A DNA stretch of 64,000 bases, from positions 62,001 through 126,000 of the forward strand of contig NZ_JAHRCY010000010.1 in the NCBI RefSeq assembly GCF_019083965.1, in the 5' to 3' direction. The stretch is from Catellatospora tritici (GTDB lineage: Bacteria; Actinomycetota; Actinomycetes; Mycobacteriales; Micromonosporaceae). Under the pieces are notes generated by a model, which saw only the letters and a list, made by a program, of their open reading frames with translations, searched no databases and was not told where the DNA came from. Positions within the stretch are counted from its first letter, which is position 1. Each line of letters starts with the position of its first letter. This document shows positions 50,732 to 59,132 of the stretch, in pieces. The translations under genes were made by a program, and so were the position numbers.

Positions 50732-51499
50732 TCAACGCGCGACGCAGGTGAACTCGCCGTACTCGGCGATCGGGGTGAAACCGAGGCGGGCGTAGAGGGC
50801 CAGCGCGGCCGCGTTGTCGGCGTGCACGTTGAGGGTCACGTGGTCGACCGTCTCGCGCAGGCGGCGGCACAGCGCCGCGACCGCGCCCCGGGCCAGCCCC
50901 TGCCCGCGTACGTCCGGGTGGGTGGTGACGTTGCCCAGCGCGCTGACCCGATACGCCGGGGACCAGACGTGGACCCCGGCCACGGCCAGCAGGCGGCCGT
51001 CGCGGCGGACCCCGACGTACTGGCCGGTCTCCAGCATGCGGCGGTCGAACCAGTTGCCGGGGTAGGCCGCGTCGTAGAGGGCGGACAGTTCCGGCAGGTC
51101 GGCGGGGTCGAGCACGTCGCCCAGCGGCTCGGCCGCGGCCAGGGCGGCCGGGTCGGTCAGCGCCATCTTCAGGTGTGGCCCGCCGGGTTCGAGCCGGTAG
51201 GCCTCGGCGAGCACGGTCTCGGCGCCCGGGGACAGGTGGGCATAGAACGTGCCCGGCAGCAGCGGCAGCAGGCCCCGCAGCAGCGGCCCGACCGAACCGG
51301 GGCCGTCGGGGTCGAACGCGAGCAGGGTGGGCAGGCCGCCGCCGTGGTAGACCAGCGCGAGCGCGTCGTCGCGGCGATACCAGGTGGTGTACGGCCAGAA
51401 GAAGTCGTCCAGGTCGCCGAGCTGGTAGGCGTACCGGGCCGGGTCCCGCCCCAGCAGCCCGGCCAGTTCTTCCCGATCGTGCACACTGCGTACCGGCAT
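50732..51499 (-). CDS. GNAT-family N-acetyltransferase
   Basis: 255 residues. The N-terminal ~115 residues (DREELAGLLGRDPARYAYQLGDLDDFFWPYTTWY) form a domain common in two-part actinobacterial GNATs. The C-terminal GNAT core has VSALGNVTTHPDVRGQGLARGAVAALCRRL (acetyl-CoA loop R-G-Q-G-L-A) and VTLNVHADNAAALALYARLGFTPIAEYGEF. The substrate is unknown. It is divergent from the DUF72 gene. Confidence 0.85.
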   Translation of the reverse strand: MPVRSVHDREELAGLLGRDPARYAYQLGDLDDFFWPYTTWYRRDDALALVYHGGGLPTLLAFDPDGPGSVGPLLRGLLPLLPGTFYAHLSPGAETVLAEAYRLEPGGPHLKMALTDPAALAAAEPLGDVLDPADLPELSALYDAAYPGNWFDRRMLETGQYVGVRRDGRLLAVAGVHVWSPAYRVSALGNVTTHPDVRGQGLARGAVAALCRRLRETVDHVTLNVHADNAAALALYARLGFTPIAEYGEFTCVAR

Positions 51500-51537
51500 C
51501 AGCAGATGATCACACAGTGGACGCGCAGACTGGAACG

Positions 51538-52254
51538 GTGATCCTCGTCGGCACCTCCGGCTGGCAGTACCAGGACTGGCGCGGCCCGTTCTACCCGCCG
51601 GGCCTGCCGCAGCGCGAATGGCTGGCCCACTACGCCGCGCACTTCCCGACCGTCGAGGTCAACAGCGTCTTCTACCGCCTGCCCAAGCGCGACGTCTTCA
51701 CCGCGTGGCGGGCGCAGACCCCGGCCGGGTTCACCGTGGCGGTGAAGGCCAGCCGCTACCTGACCCACATCCGGCGGCTGCGCGATCCGGCCGAACCGGT
51801 GCGCCGGTTCCTCGACGCGGTCGCGGGGCTGGGCGACCGGCTCGGCCCGGTGCTGCTGCAGTTGCCGCCGACGATGCGCGCCGACCCGGACGCGCTGGCC
51901 GATACGCTGCGCCGCTTCCCGAAGGGGCAGCGGGTCGCGGTCGAGCCGCGGCATCCGTCCTGGTGGAGCGAGCAGGTGCGGGCGGTGCTGGAACGCCACC
52001 ACGCCGCGCTGTGCTGGGCCGACCGGCTGGGACGGCCGCAGACGCCGCTGTGGCGTACCGCCGACTTCGGCTACCTGCGCTTCCACGAGGGCCGCGCGCA
52101 GCCTCGGCCCCGCTACGGCCGCACCGCCCTGCGCACCTGGCACGGCCGTCTCCACGACACCTTCGGCGACCACCCCGTGTACGTCTACTTCAACAACGAC
52201 CCCCACGCCGCCGCGATCGCCGACGCCCGCGCCTTCGCCGCCCTGGCGCGTTGA
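51538..52254 (+). CDS. DUF72 family protein
   Basis: 238 residues from GTG 51538 (ILVGTSGWQYQDWRGPFYPPGLPQREWLAHYAAHFPTVEVNSVFYRLP); GTG 51517 adds seven residues. The TIM-barrel DUF72 family has conserved VEVNSVFYRLP, FTVAVKASRYLTHIRRL, LQLPPTMRAD, AVEPRHPSWW and VYVYFNNDPHAAA, all seen here. Biochemical function is unknown. A decayed family A repeat overlaps its stop codon. Confidence 0.9.
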   Translation: MILVGTSGWQYQDWRGPFYPPGLPQREWLAHYAAHFPTVEVNSVFYRLPKRDVFTAWRAQTPAGFTVAVKASRYLTHIRRLRDPAEPVRRFLDAVAGLGDRLGPVLLQLPPTMRADPDALADTLRRFPKGQRVAVEPRHPSWWSEQVRAVLERHHAALCWADRLGRPQTPLWRTADFGYLRFHEGRAQPRPRYGRTALRTWHGRLHDTFGDHPVYVYFNNDPHAAAIADARAFAALAR

Positions 52255-52335
52255 GAAGGGGCCCTTCCGCTACGTATTCCGAGCCGAGCCGCTGCTCGTC
52301 TCGCTGACGCGAGCCGACGAAGGTGCCTTTCCTTA
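52254..52335. repeat. Palindromic repeat family A, copy 7 (decayed/interrupted)
   Basis: GAGAAGGGGCCCTTCC then GCTACGTATTCCGAG, followed by ~35 unrelated nt and GAAGGTGCCTTTCCTTAC. Outer arms are recognisable but the core is expanded by GAGCCGCTGCTCGTCTCG-type sequence. It starts at the DUF72 stop codon. A short direct repeat (CTCAAGGTTTACGG twice) follows at 52338-52366. Confidence 0.6.
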
Positions 52336-52423
52336 CCTCAAGGTTTACGGCCCTCAAGGTTTACGGCGGTGGGCGGTGGGTCATCAACGGGGCAGGAATG
52401 GACCGACCCCCCGGGAGATAAAG

Positions 52424-52603
52424 ATGTTCGCCGTCATCGCCGCGATCCTGTTCGGCCTCGCGCTGCTGCTGGACCTCGTGAACGAGAGCATCGGCAGCCT
52501 GTTCACGCCGACCACCCTGGTCACCGCGGGCTTGCTGTTCCTGGCCCTGCACATGGCCGGTGCGGGCGGGTACGTGCGCGGCCGGTCCTGGCGCCGCCGC
52601 TGA
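52424..52603 (+). CDS. Small two-TM membrane protein
   Basis: 59 residues: two hydrophobic segments (FAVIAAILFGLALLLDLV and LVTAGLLFLALHMAGAG) and a basic tail (GRSWRRR). GGGAGA lies 7 nt before ATG 52424. A common actinobacterial small membrane protein of unknown function. Confidence 0.6.
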   Translation: MFAVIAAILFGLALLLDLVNESIGSLFTPTTLVTAGLLFLALHMAGAGGYVRGRSWRRR

Positions 52604-52699
52604 CCCCGGCGCCCCTTGGTCGGGCGGTGTGCACGCCCCCGTGGTGCACACCGCCTTTTCTGTGCCCGTGAACGGCTTCGAGCCCAGGCGAGGCGCTTA

Positions 52700-52753
52700 G
52701 AGCCCAGGCTGAGCTACGAGCCCAGGCTGAGCTACGAGCCCAGGCTGAGCTAC
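52700..52753. repeat. 18-bp tandem repeat x3 spanning a stop codon
   Basis: GAGCCCAGGCTGAGCTAC occurs three times in a row (52700-52717, 52718-52735, 52736-52753), with a diverged fourth unit upstream (52680-52699). The unit nearest the gene contains the TAG stop of the minus-strand nucleotidyltransferase. Confidence 0.92.
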
Positions 52754-53511
52754 GCGCCCAGGCGGGCGCGGACGACCAGGTCGTGCAGGGCGTCGGCGGC
52801 GGTCGGCTGGGCCGGTAGCTTCGCGTCGGCCTTGGCCTGGTTCAGTTGCTCGCGCAGCCGGGCCGTGTCGGCCAGGATCCGGTCCGGGCCGGGCAGGCCC
52901 TGGTCGGCGCCTAGTGGGCGGTGCTCGCCCTCGCGCTTGGCCGCGATCAGATCCGGCACGTATGGCAGGTCGCAGTCGCCGTAGAGCAGGGTCAGGTCGG
53001 CCCGCACCGTGCCGGTGCGCATCAGGTGCAGGCCGGTGCACAGCACCCGCAGCAGGTAGAGCGCGGGTTTGAGCTTGCCGGTCTTGGCGAACAGCAGCTG
53101 CGACGAGGTGGCGAAGCCGAGGTAGTGGTCGGCGTAGCCGGTCGAGAGGCAGCCGGGGACCAGCGACAGCAGTTCGGCGTGCACCTCGGAGGTGTGGATC
53201 ACCAGCGGGGAGGTGACCTGCTCGAGTACGTCGCCGCTGCGGCGCAGCAGCAGGCGGCAACTCTTGGCCAGGTCATGGGTGACCAGGTCCAGCTCCACCC
53301 CGTCGCGGTCGCCGGTGTGCGACAGCGTCTCCGGGCCGTGGCGCAGGCCGACCAGTTCGCGCGGCGGCAGCAGATGCGCGCCGCGCAGGTCGACGTCGGA
53401 GTCGACCGAGGCGAAGCCGTAGAGGTGGGCGCCGCTCACGGTCGCGAAGATCATCGGGTACGGCTGCTCGGCGACCACGTCGCCGGTCCAGGTGGGCACG
53501 ATCGTGGTCAT
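52750..53511 (-). CDS. Nucleotidyltransferase-fold protein (COG3541-like), copy 1
   Basis: 253 residues. MIFATVSGAHLYGFASVDSDVDLRGAHLLPPRELVGL matches the G-S-x-x-Y-G...SD-x-D-x-RG pattern of the predicted nucleotidyltransferase family COG3541 (polymerase-beta fold). The following helical part has KLKPALYLLRVLCTGLHLMRTG, closely parallel to the gene at 55047. ATG 53511 overlaps the stop of the propeller lipoprotein gene (ATGA), so all three are one operon. The biological substrate is unknown. Confidence 0.78.
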   Translation of the reverse strand: MTTIVPTWTGDVVAEQPYPMIFATVSGAHLYGFASVDSDVDLRGAHLLPPRELVGLRHGPETLSHTGDRDGVELDLVTHDLAKSCRLLLRRSGDVLEQVTSPLVIHTSEVHAELLSLVPGCLSTGYADHYLGFATSSQLLFAKTGKLKPALYLLRVLCTGLHLMRTGTVRADLTLLYGDCDLPYVPDLIAAKREGEHRPLGADQGLPGPDRILADTARLREQLNQAKADAKLPAQPTAADALHDLVVRARLGA

Positions 53512-55001
53512 CGCAGCGCCAACGCGTGCAGGTAGCCGCCCCGGGTGCCGACGTAGATCGTCCCGTCCCACACCGCCGGGGTGGACTCGATGCAGGCGCC
53601 GGGCCTGGTCTGCCACAGCGGCTTCGGCGCGACCGTGGTGTCGGCGACGTCGAACGCGTGCAGGTAACCCTGGCTGCAGTCGCCGATGACCAGGACGTCG
53701 TCCACGATCACCGGCGAGCCGTGGCCCATGCCCGGCACGTGGTATCGCCAGCGCACGGCACCGGTGGCCCGGTCCACGCCGACCAGGTAGCCCGTGTGCG
53801 TGCCCCAGACGACGATGTCCTTGTGCAGCGCGACCGTGCTGTAGACGCCCCCGGGATTCGTGTTGTGATCGTCGATCTTCCACACCACCGGGTCGTCGGG
53901 CTTGCTCGGGTCCAGCTTCATCATCTGGCCCATCTCCTTCGACCTCTTGTTGCCCTTCTCATACTGCGAACCGACGTACAGCATCCCGTCGCTGTCGGAG
54001 ACGATCGACGCGTCGGTGTCGTCGCCGGTCCAGAAGCGCAGCGTACGGGTGGGCATCCGGCCCTCCTTCAGCCCACTGATGTCCCACCCCTGCACCAGCC
54101 CCGCCGAGTTCGCGAAGTAGATGGTGCTGCCGGTGACGTTGACCGAGTTCTCGATCGACACCGTGTCGTGTCCGGCGTCCCTGAGCAGCTGCGCGTCCCA
54201 GCCCGGGGTGTGCCAGACCAGCTTCGGCGCGACCGTGACCTTGCCGTTGGCGTCGTAGCCCCGGTTCAGCTTCACGATGTGGAACTGGCTGTTCTCGCCG
54301 CCCTCGAACAGGTAGTCGTCGATGATGATCGGCGAGCTGTCCCAGTCGTTGTTCCACATCACCGGCTTCACGTCATACGCCGAGAGCTTCCACAGCTCGA
54401 CCGGCTTGGCCCGGTCCATGGCGATGACGCGGAAGTAGTTGTCGCGCGAGCCGGAGTACAGCAGCGGGAAGCCGTCCGGGTCGACGCTGACCGAACCCTT
54501 GATGATGTCGCCGGTGGGGAAGTCTGGCAGGATCCGCGCGCCGGTCCTCCCGTCCACGAAGTGCAGGTTGCCGTCGTACGCGCCGAACACCACCCAGGTG
54601 CGGCCATCGCGCTCGAACACCGACGGCTGCCCGGTCCAGCCCATGCCGCACCACAGCCGCACCCCGTGCTCGTCGCTGGAGTTCTTGCACATCGGCTGGT
54701 TCGGGAACTTCCACCGCTGCGCGGGCTTGGCGCGGGGCATCGGCCCGGTGCCGTAGAAGGTGCGCGTCGGGTTGCCCCGGAAGGTGAGCAGCCCCTTGAC
54801 CTTGTCGCCCCACGGCTTGCCCGCCAGCGCCGGATCGGACCAGCCCGCGAACGCCGCCGGGGCCGGGGTCGGCACCGGCACCGCCGATCCGCTCGGCGCG
54901 GGCACGAACGCCGGTTCGGGCGGCGCCGTGTCGCACGCGGACACGGCGAATGCCAGCAGGGCTGCGGCGAGCAGGGAGAATCGGCGGCCGACGGGTCGCA
55001 T
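53508..55001 (-). CDS. PQQ-like beta-propeller lipoprotein
   Basis: 497 residues. Lipoprotein signal: hydrophobic LLAAALLAFAVSAC with C24 as lipidation site, then a Pro/Ala-rich linker. Propeller blades follow, e.g. VFGAYDGNLHFVDGRTGA, LLYSGSRDNYFRVIAMDRAKPVELWKL, TIYFANSAGLVQGWDI, VVWGTHTGYLVGVDRATGAVRW, VLVIGDCSQGYLHAFDVAD and IYVGTRGGYLHALALR. It would sit on the outer face of the membrane. Quinone-binding catalytic residues were not identified, so a binding/scaffold role is as likely as a dehydrogenase. Confidence 0.85.
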   Translation of the reverse strand: MRPVGRRFSLLAAALLAFAVSACDTAPPEPAFVPAPSGSAVPVPTPAPAAFAGWSDPALAGKPWGDKVKGLLTFRGNPTRTFYGTGPMPRAKPAQRWKFPNQPMCKNSSDEHGVRLWCGMGWTGQPSVFERDGRTWVVFGAYDGNLHFVDGRTGARILPDFPTGDIIKGSVSVDPDGFPLLYSGSRDNYFRVIAMDRAKPVELWKLSAYDVKPVMWNNDWDSSPIIIDDYLFEGGENSQFHIVKLNRGYDANGKVTVAPKLVWHTPGWDAQLLRDAGHDTVSIENSVNVTGSTIYFANSAGLVQGWDISGLKEGRMPTRTLRFWTGDDTDASIVSDSDGMLYVGSQYEKGNKRSKEMGQMMKLDPSKPDDPVVWKIDDHNTNPGGVYSTVALHKDIVVWGTHTGYLVGVDRATGAVRWRYHVPGMGHGSPVIVDDVLVIGDCSQGYLHAFDVADTTVAPKPLWQTRPGACIESTPAVWDGTIYVGTRGGYLHALALR

Positions 55002-55046
55002 CACCGCGTAAGTATCGATGACATCGAGCCGTTGCCGATCATCGAT

Positions 55047-55757
55047 TCAGTTCGGCCGAGCTGCCGGTTCGGCCGAGGCCAGCCCCTCCTCGCGTACCCC
55101 CGCCAGGAACGTGTCGATCGCGGCCCGGTCCGGCTCGACCGGCAGCGCCGGCGCGGCGGCCGCGGCCGACAGCCGCTCCGTGCGCTCCTGGGCCATCTCC
55201 CGCACCCGCTCGAACGGCAGCTCGCCGCGCTTGACCGACAGCAGCAGCTCACGCTCGTCCCGCACGTCCACCAGCACCTGCCCGGTACGCAGCACGTGCG
55301 CGCCCGCCCGCAGCAGCCGCAGCATGTGCATCGCCTGCTTCCAGCGCACCTCGCCGGTGCGCTCGAAGTGGTTGGTCAGCTTCGCGAACTGGTCGGCGGC
55401 GTAGCGTCCGTACGTGTCGGCGGCCCGCTGGGACAGGAACGCCTCCCGCACCGCCAGCAGCCGCTGCCCGGCCGGGGTGATCCGCTCGACCAGCGGCGAC
55501 CACAGGCACTCCAGCACGGTCGGGTTGGCGGTCAGCGCGAGCGCGCACAGCCGCTCCACCTCCCACGAGAACTCCTCGTGGCGCGGGCCCTCGACGTGGG
55601 TGGGCGGCTTGTCCAGGTGCCAGAACAGGCGGGTCGGCGCCGCGTACACGCCCCGGCGGTCGGTGTCGGAGTCCGGCCCCTCCAGCCCGTACGCCCGCGA
55701 CCCGACCACCACCGACAGGATCGTGTACCGCTCGACCAGCCCATGCCCCGCGTCCAT
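55047..55757 (-). CDS. Nucleotidyltransferase-fold protein (COG3541-like), copy 2
   Basis: 236 residues from ATG 55757. VVVGSRAYGLEGPDSDTDRRGVYAAPTRLFWHLDKPP carries the same GSR-x-YG...SD-x-D-x-RG motif as the gene at 52750. WKQAMHMLRLLRAGAHVLRTGQV parallels its LRVLCTGLHLMRTGTV, so the two are paralogues flanking the lipoprotein gene. It lies 45 nt upstream of that gene on the same strand. Confidence 0.8.
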   Translation of the reverse strand: MDAGHGLVERYTILSVVVGSRAYGLEGPDSDTDRRGVYAAPTRLFWHLDKPPTHVEGPRHEEFSWEVERLCALALTANPTVLECLWSPLVERITPAGQRLLAVREAFLSQRAADTYGRYAADQFAKLTNHFERTGEVRWKQAMHMLRLLRAGAHVLRTGQVLVDVRDERELLLSVKRGELPFERVREMAQERTERLSAAAAAPALPVEPDRAAIDTFLAGVREEGLASAEPAARPN

Positions 55758-55772
55758 GCCCGGCAACTCGGC

Positions 55773-55870
55773 TGACCTTGGCCTTGGCCGACCTTGGCCG
55801 ACCTTGGCCGCGCGGCGGGGCGGCGGCGCGGCGGGGTGGGGCGGCGGCGCGGCGGCGCGGCGGGGCGGGC
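55773..55870. repeat. Low-complexity repeats: GACCTTGGCC units and a G/C-only tract
   Basis: CTTGGCCGACCTTGGCCGACCTTGGCC (three short units) is followed by ~65 nt made almost wholly of GGCG/GCGG repeats. It fills the gap between the aldo/keto reductase stop and the upstream region of the nucleotidyltransferase gene. On the plus strand it is extremely G-rich and could form structured DNA or RNA. Confidence 0.75.
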
Positions 55871-55876
55871 GTGCCG

Positions 55877-56881
55877 TCAGGCGATCTCGGCCTCGGTGGC
55901 GAAGCGGTCGATCTCGGCCAGTTCGGCGTCGGTGAAGGACAGGTTGTCCAGGGCGGCGACGTTGTCCTCCAGCTGCTTGACGCTGGAGGCGCCGATGACC
56001 AGCGAGGTCATCCGCTCGTCGCGCAGCGCCCAAGCCAGTGCCAGCTGCGCCAGCGACTGCCCGCGCCCGGCCGCGACCGCGTTCAGGCCCTCGACCTTGG
56101 CCCGGTTGCTCGGCGTCAGCGCGTCCTCGTTGAGGAACCTGCTGGTCCGGATGCGCGAGTCGGCCGGCACCCCGTTCAGGTAGCGGTCGGTGAGCAGGCC
56201 CTGCGCCAGCGGCGAGAACGCGATGCAGCCCGCGCCGACCTCTTCGAGGGTGTCGAGCAGGCTGTCCCGCTCGGTCCATCGGTTGATCATCGAGTACGAC
56301 GGCTGGTGGATCAGCAGCGGCGTGCCCAGGTCCTTGAGGATCGCCGCCGCCCGGCGCGTCTGCTCCGAGGTGTACGACGAGATGCCCACGTAGAGGGCCT
56401 TGCCCGCGCGCACCGCCGCGTCCAGCGCGCCCATCGTCTCCTCCAGCGGAGTGTCCGGATCGAAACGGTGCGAGTAGAAGACGTCGACGTAGTCCAGGCC
56501 CATCCGCTTCAGCGACTGGTCCAGCGAGGCGGTCAGGTACTTGCGCGAACCCCACTCGCCGTACGGGCCCGGCCACATGTCGTACCCGGCCTTGGTCGCG
56601 ATGACCAGCTCGTCGCGGTACGGCTTCAGGTCGGCGGCCAGCATCCGGCCGAAGTTCTCCTCGGCCGCGCCCGGCGGGGGGCCGTAGTTGTTGGCCAGGT
56701 CGAAGTGGGTGATGCCGAGATCGAAGGCGCGCCGGACGATCTCGGTCTGCCGCTGCCAGGGGCGCTCGTGGCCGAAGTTGTGCCACAGGCCGAGGGAGAT
56801 CGCGGGCAGCTTCAGGCCGCTGCGTCCGGAACGGCGGTAGATCATCCGGTCGTACCGCTTCGGTTCTGCCACGTACGTCAT
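55877..56881 (-). CDS. Aldo/keto reductase (glyceraldehyde-3-phosphate reductase-like)
   Basis: 334 residues. AKR tetrad region: ITHFDLANNYGPPPGAAEENFGRML (Asp, Tyr), IATKAGYDMWPGPYGEWGSRKYL (Lys) and VFYSHRFDPDTPLEETM (His). The NYGPPPG-AEENFG and AGYDMWPGPYG stretches are typical of YghZ/MgrA, which reduce L-glyceraldehyde 3-phosphate and detoxify methylglyoxal with NADPH. SSVKQLEDNVAALDNL is the NADP-binding C-terminal loop. Confidence 0.93.
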   Translation of the reverse strand: MTYVAEPKRYDRMIYRRSGRSGLKLPAISLGLWHNFGHERPWQRQTEIVRRAFDLGITHFDLANNYGPPPGAAEENFGRMLAADLKPYRDELVIATKAGYDMWPGPYGEWGSRKYLTASLDQSLKRMGLDYVDVFYSHRFDPDTPLEETMGALDAAVRAGKALYVGISSYTSEQTRRAAAILKDLGTPLLIHQPSYSMINRWTERDSLLDTLEEVGAGCIAFSPLAQGLLTDRYLNGVPADSRIRTSRFLNEDALTPSNRAKVEGLNAVAAGRGQSLAQLALAWALRDERMTSLVIGASSVKQLEDNVAALDNLSFTDAELAEIDRFATEAEIA

Positions 56882-57103
56882 GGAGATCAGCGTAGTGGCG
56901 GCGGATGCATCCGGTCCGCGGGCGTACGCACCAGCTGGCCGCACCAAGCCGACCCGCCGGCCGGGGAAACGTTCATGGGGGACGCCCCGACCACCTGGCT
57001 CCCATCCCCCGACGAACCAGCTCGCTGCTGCACGAGCGGCGGCGGCAGGCACGCCGGATGCGGTGCGTCGGCGTGCCTGCCCTCGAGAGACCTGCGGACG
57101 ATG

Positions 57104-57688
57104 TCAGGTCGTGGTTCGCACCGTGAAATAGCACCAGGGCGCCCACGCCGACACCGCTGTGCCTTCTTCGGCGCGCACGCGCCATCGGTATTCGCCGTCG
57201 CTCAGGACGCCGGCGGGCACCGTGTAGGCCAGGACGTAGTCGCTGAAGCGCGGGGCCAGCACGTTCAGGAAGGCTTCCCCGTCAGGTTGGGCGATCTCGA
57301 ACCTCCCGCGCACGTCGGGGTATGGCTTCGACGGGCCGGGGTAGCTGCCGTCCGCCTCCGTTGGCGACGCCGCGAGTGCCGGAGTCAGACTCGTCGACAC
57401 CGGGTGCCCGGCCGCGCAGAACTGGTTTCCATCGTAGGGATAGGACGACAGGCGCAACGTGTCCGGCACGCCAGGACCGGTCGGGACGGGGGTCGGGCTC
57501 ATGGTCGGCGACGTCGTGGGGGCGGGGCTCGGACCGGCCGTCGGTGACGCCGTCGGATGCGGCTTGGGCGGCTTGCGGAGCGGCATGCCCTGTGCGGAGG
57601 ACATGACGGCGAGCCCGAGCGCGAGCGGCACGCAGAGCACCGCTGCGCGTCGCGCCCACACCAGTGGCGATGCGCCGGTTGAGAGCAT
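57104..57688 (-). CDS. Secreted or anchored protein with Pro/Thr-rich linker
   Basis: 194 residues. The N-terminal segment RRAAVLCVPLALGLAVMSSAQG is a signal or anchor. A Pro/Ser/Thr linker (~residues 38-72) precedes a ~115-residue beta domain with NQFCAAGHPV, PYPDVRGRFEIAQPDG, AYTVPAGVLSDGEYRWRVRAEEGTAVSAWAPWCYFTV. The last part resembles Fn3-like strands found in actinomycete cell-surface proteins. No enzymatic motif; function unknown. Confidence 0.65.
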   Translation of the reverse strand: MLSTGASPLVWARRAAVLCVPLALGLAVMSSAQGMPLRKPPKPHPTASPTAGPSPAPTTSPTMSPTPVPTGPGVPDTLRLSSYPYDGNQFCAAGHPVSTSLTPALAASPTEADGSYPGPSKPYPDVRGRFEIAQPDGEAFLNVLAPRFSDYVLAYTVPAGVLSDGEYRWRVRAEEGTAVSAWAPWCYFTVRTTT

Positions 57689-57902
57689 GATGAATCCCCG
57701 TTTCGGAAGAGTTCTGCGTCAAAGCCTTTCTGGCTCCTCTGCCAGTCCACAAGAGAAATCCGCCGACGTCAGCTCGGGCCGCGGCATCGTAAGCGAACGT
57801 TAAGAATGACCTCCAGCCGCGTGCTGGTCCCCGGCGACGGTCCGATGCCGACTCCACAGCGCCTCGACCCGACGCCACACGGCTGGTCGCTACCCTGGTC
57901 GT

Positions 57903-58145
57903 GTGCTTCGCGATCTTTGGTACCTGACGACGACCGACCTGCCCCCGCAGGCGGCGCACCCACTGCCCACCGGCGGCATCGCGCCCCTCGGCCTGGTCCT
58001 CGCCCTGATCGGCGGCTTCCTGCTGTGGCGCTCGGCCCGCCCGTCGAATCCGTCGGCAGGCGAGGAGCGGCGCGGTGGCGTGGCGTTTCTCGTCCTCGGC
58101 TGCCTGGTCGCCGCCTTCGGCCTCCTGAAACTCGCCCTCGCCTGA
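57903..58145 (+). CDS. Small two-TM membrane protein
   Basis: 80 residues from GTG 57903. Two transmembrane segments (IAPLGLVLALIGGFLLWRSA and GVAFLVLGCLVAAFGLLKLAL) with a charged loop between. No family was recognised. Confidence 0.6.
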   Translation: MLRDLWYLTTTDLPPQAAHPLPTGGIAPLGLVLALIGGFLLWRSARPSNPSAGEERRGGVAFLVLGCLVAAFGLLKLALA

Positions 58146-58188
58146 CCCCCGCCCGACCCTGCCGCGCGCGGGCGGCCGGGTGCGGGCG

Positions 58189-58250
58189 GCAGTTTCGGGG
58201 AAAGTGCAGAAATCTTGGCCGCGTCACGTGCAGTTTCCCCGAAACCGCAC
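58189..58250. repeat. Hairpin repeat family B, copy 2
   Basis: GCAGTTTCGGGGAAAGTGC (58189-58207), a ~20-nt centre, then GTGCAGTTTCCCCGAAACC (58228-58246) ending GCAC. The arms are complementary to each other and match the element at 39044-39100. Confidence 0.82.
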
Positions 58251-58404
58251 GACAGGCCTCACGCGCGGCGTGACCGGCGGCGGGCGTGAGGCTCACGGCC
58301 GGTGACGGGCACCTGACATCGGGCGACGTATCAGCCGGCTTCCACCAGGTCTCTTGTCCTACGTCTGGGTTCCACCCGGAACCGTCGAGCCGAGGAGGCC
58401 TGCC

Positions 58405-59061
58405 ATGACCAGTCCCTACAACTCCGACGACGAGTCGGACGCCGAGCCGGAGTACGCCAACTACGCCTACAACTGCACCAAGTGCGACCGGGTCCGGGTC
58501 CTCACCCTGGACGAGGAGGGCCGCCGCAGCGCCAAGACCTGCCCGCAGTGCGAGGCCAAGATGGTCTGGTACAAGGACGACGATGCCCTGAGCAGGTTCC
58601 ACACCTGCCTCATCGTGACCTGCTCGAACTACCTGAACACGGTGGCCACCGGCGACACGGGCGGCCGGTGCGACGGCGACCGCACCGACAAGAAGGGCGC
58701 CTGCAACAAGAAGCTGGAGGTGCTCACGGAGGAGATCGTCCAGGCGCTGCCGGACTCGACGATCGTGGACGAGGACGAGGGCGACCCCAAGCCGGTGCGG
58801 CAGCTCAAGGCGCTGACCCAGCAGTCCAACGCCTGGGTCAAGGGTTCGGGCAGCCACCACCGCTCCACCAGCGGTGCCCACACCAGTTCCGCGCGGGAGA
58901 AGCACTCGGCCGCCTCGGGCTCCAAGGACAAGGTGCGCGACCGGTTCATCGAGAACCTGGAGGGCCTGATCGCCGAGGTCGGGGGCCTGACGGCGACGAC
59001 CTCCTCGACGAAGGCGGTCAAGGAGGGCAAGGCGGCGGTCGCCGCGCTGAACAGCAAGTAG
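58405..59061 (+). CDS. Zinc-ribbon hypothetical protein
   Basis: 218 residues from ATG 58405 (GAGGAGG upstream). An acidic N-terminus is followed by YNCTKCDRVRVL and KTCPQCEAKMVWY, a four-Cys zinc ribbon, then CLIVTCSNYLNT and ACNKKLEV, which add Cys. The C-terminal half is Ser/Lys/His-rich with predicted helices (VRDRFIENLEGLIAEVGGL). May bind nucleic acid or protein; no family recognised. Confidence 0.65.
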   Translation: MTSPYNSDDESDAEPEYANYAYNCTKCDRVRVLTLDEEGRRSAKTCPQCEAKMVWYKDDDALSRFHTCLIVTCSNYLNTVATGDTGGRCDGDRTDKKGACNKKLEVLTEEIVQALPDSTIVDEDEGDPKPVRQLKALTQQSNAWVKGSGSHHRSTSGAHTSSAREKHSAASGSKDKVRDRFIENLEGLIAEVGGLTATTSSTKAVKEGKAAVAALNSK

Positions 59062-59120
59062 GCAGCCGCGACACCTTGTGGGCTGTGCCGTCGGCGCAGC
59101 CCACGAACCGCCCGCCGCAG

Positions 59121-59132
59121 TACGCTGACGCG
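59121..59132 (+). promoter_or_regulatory. -10 box for a leaderless Nudix mRNA
   Basis: TACGCT (59121-59126) ends 6 nt before the GTG start at 59133 and no ribosome-binding site is present, which fits a leaderless transcript. Confidence 0.4.
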
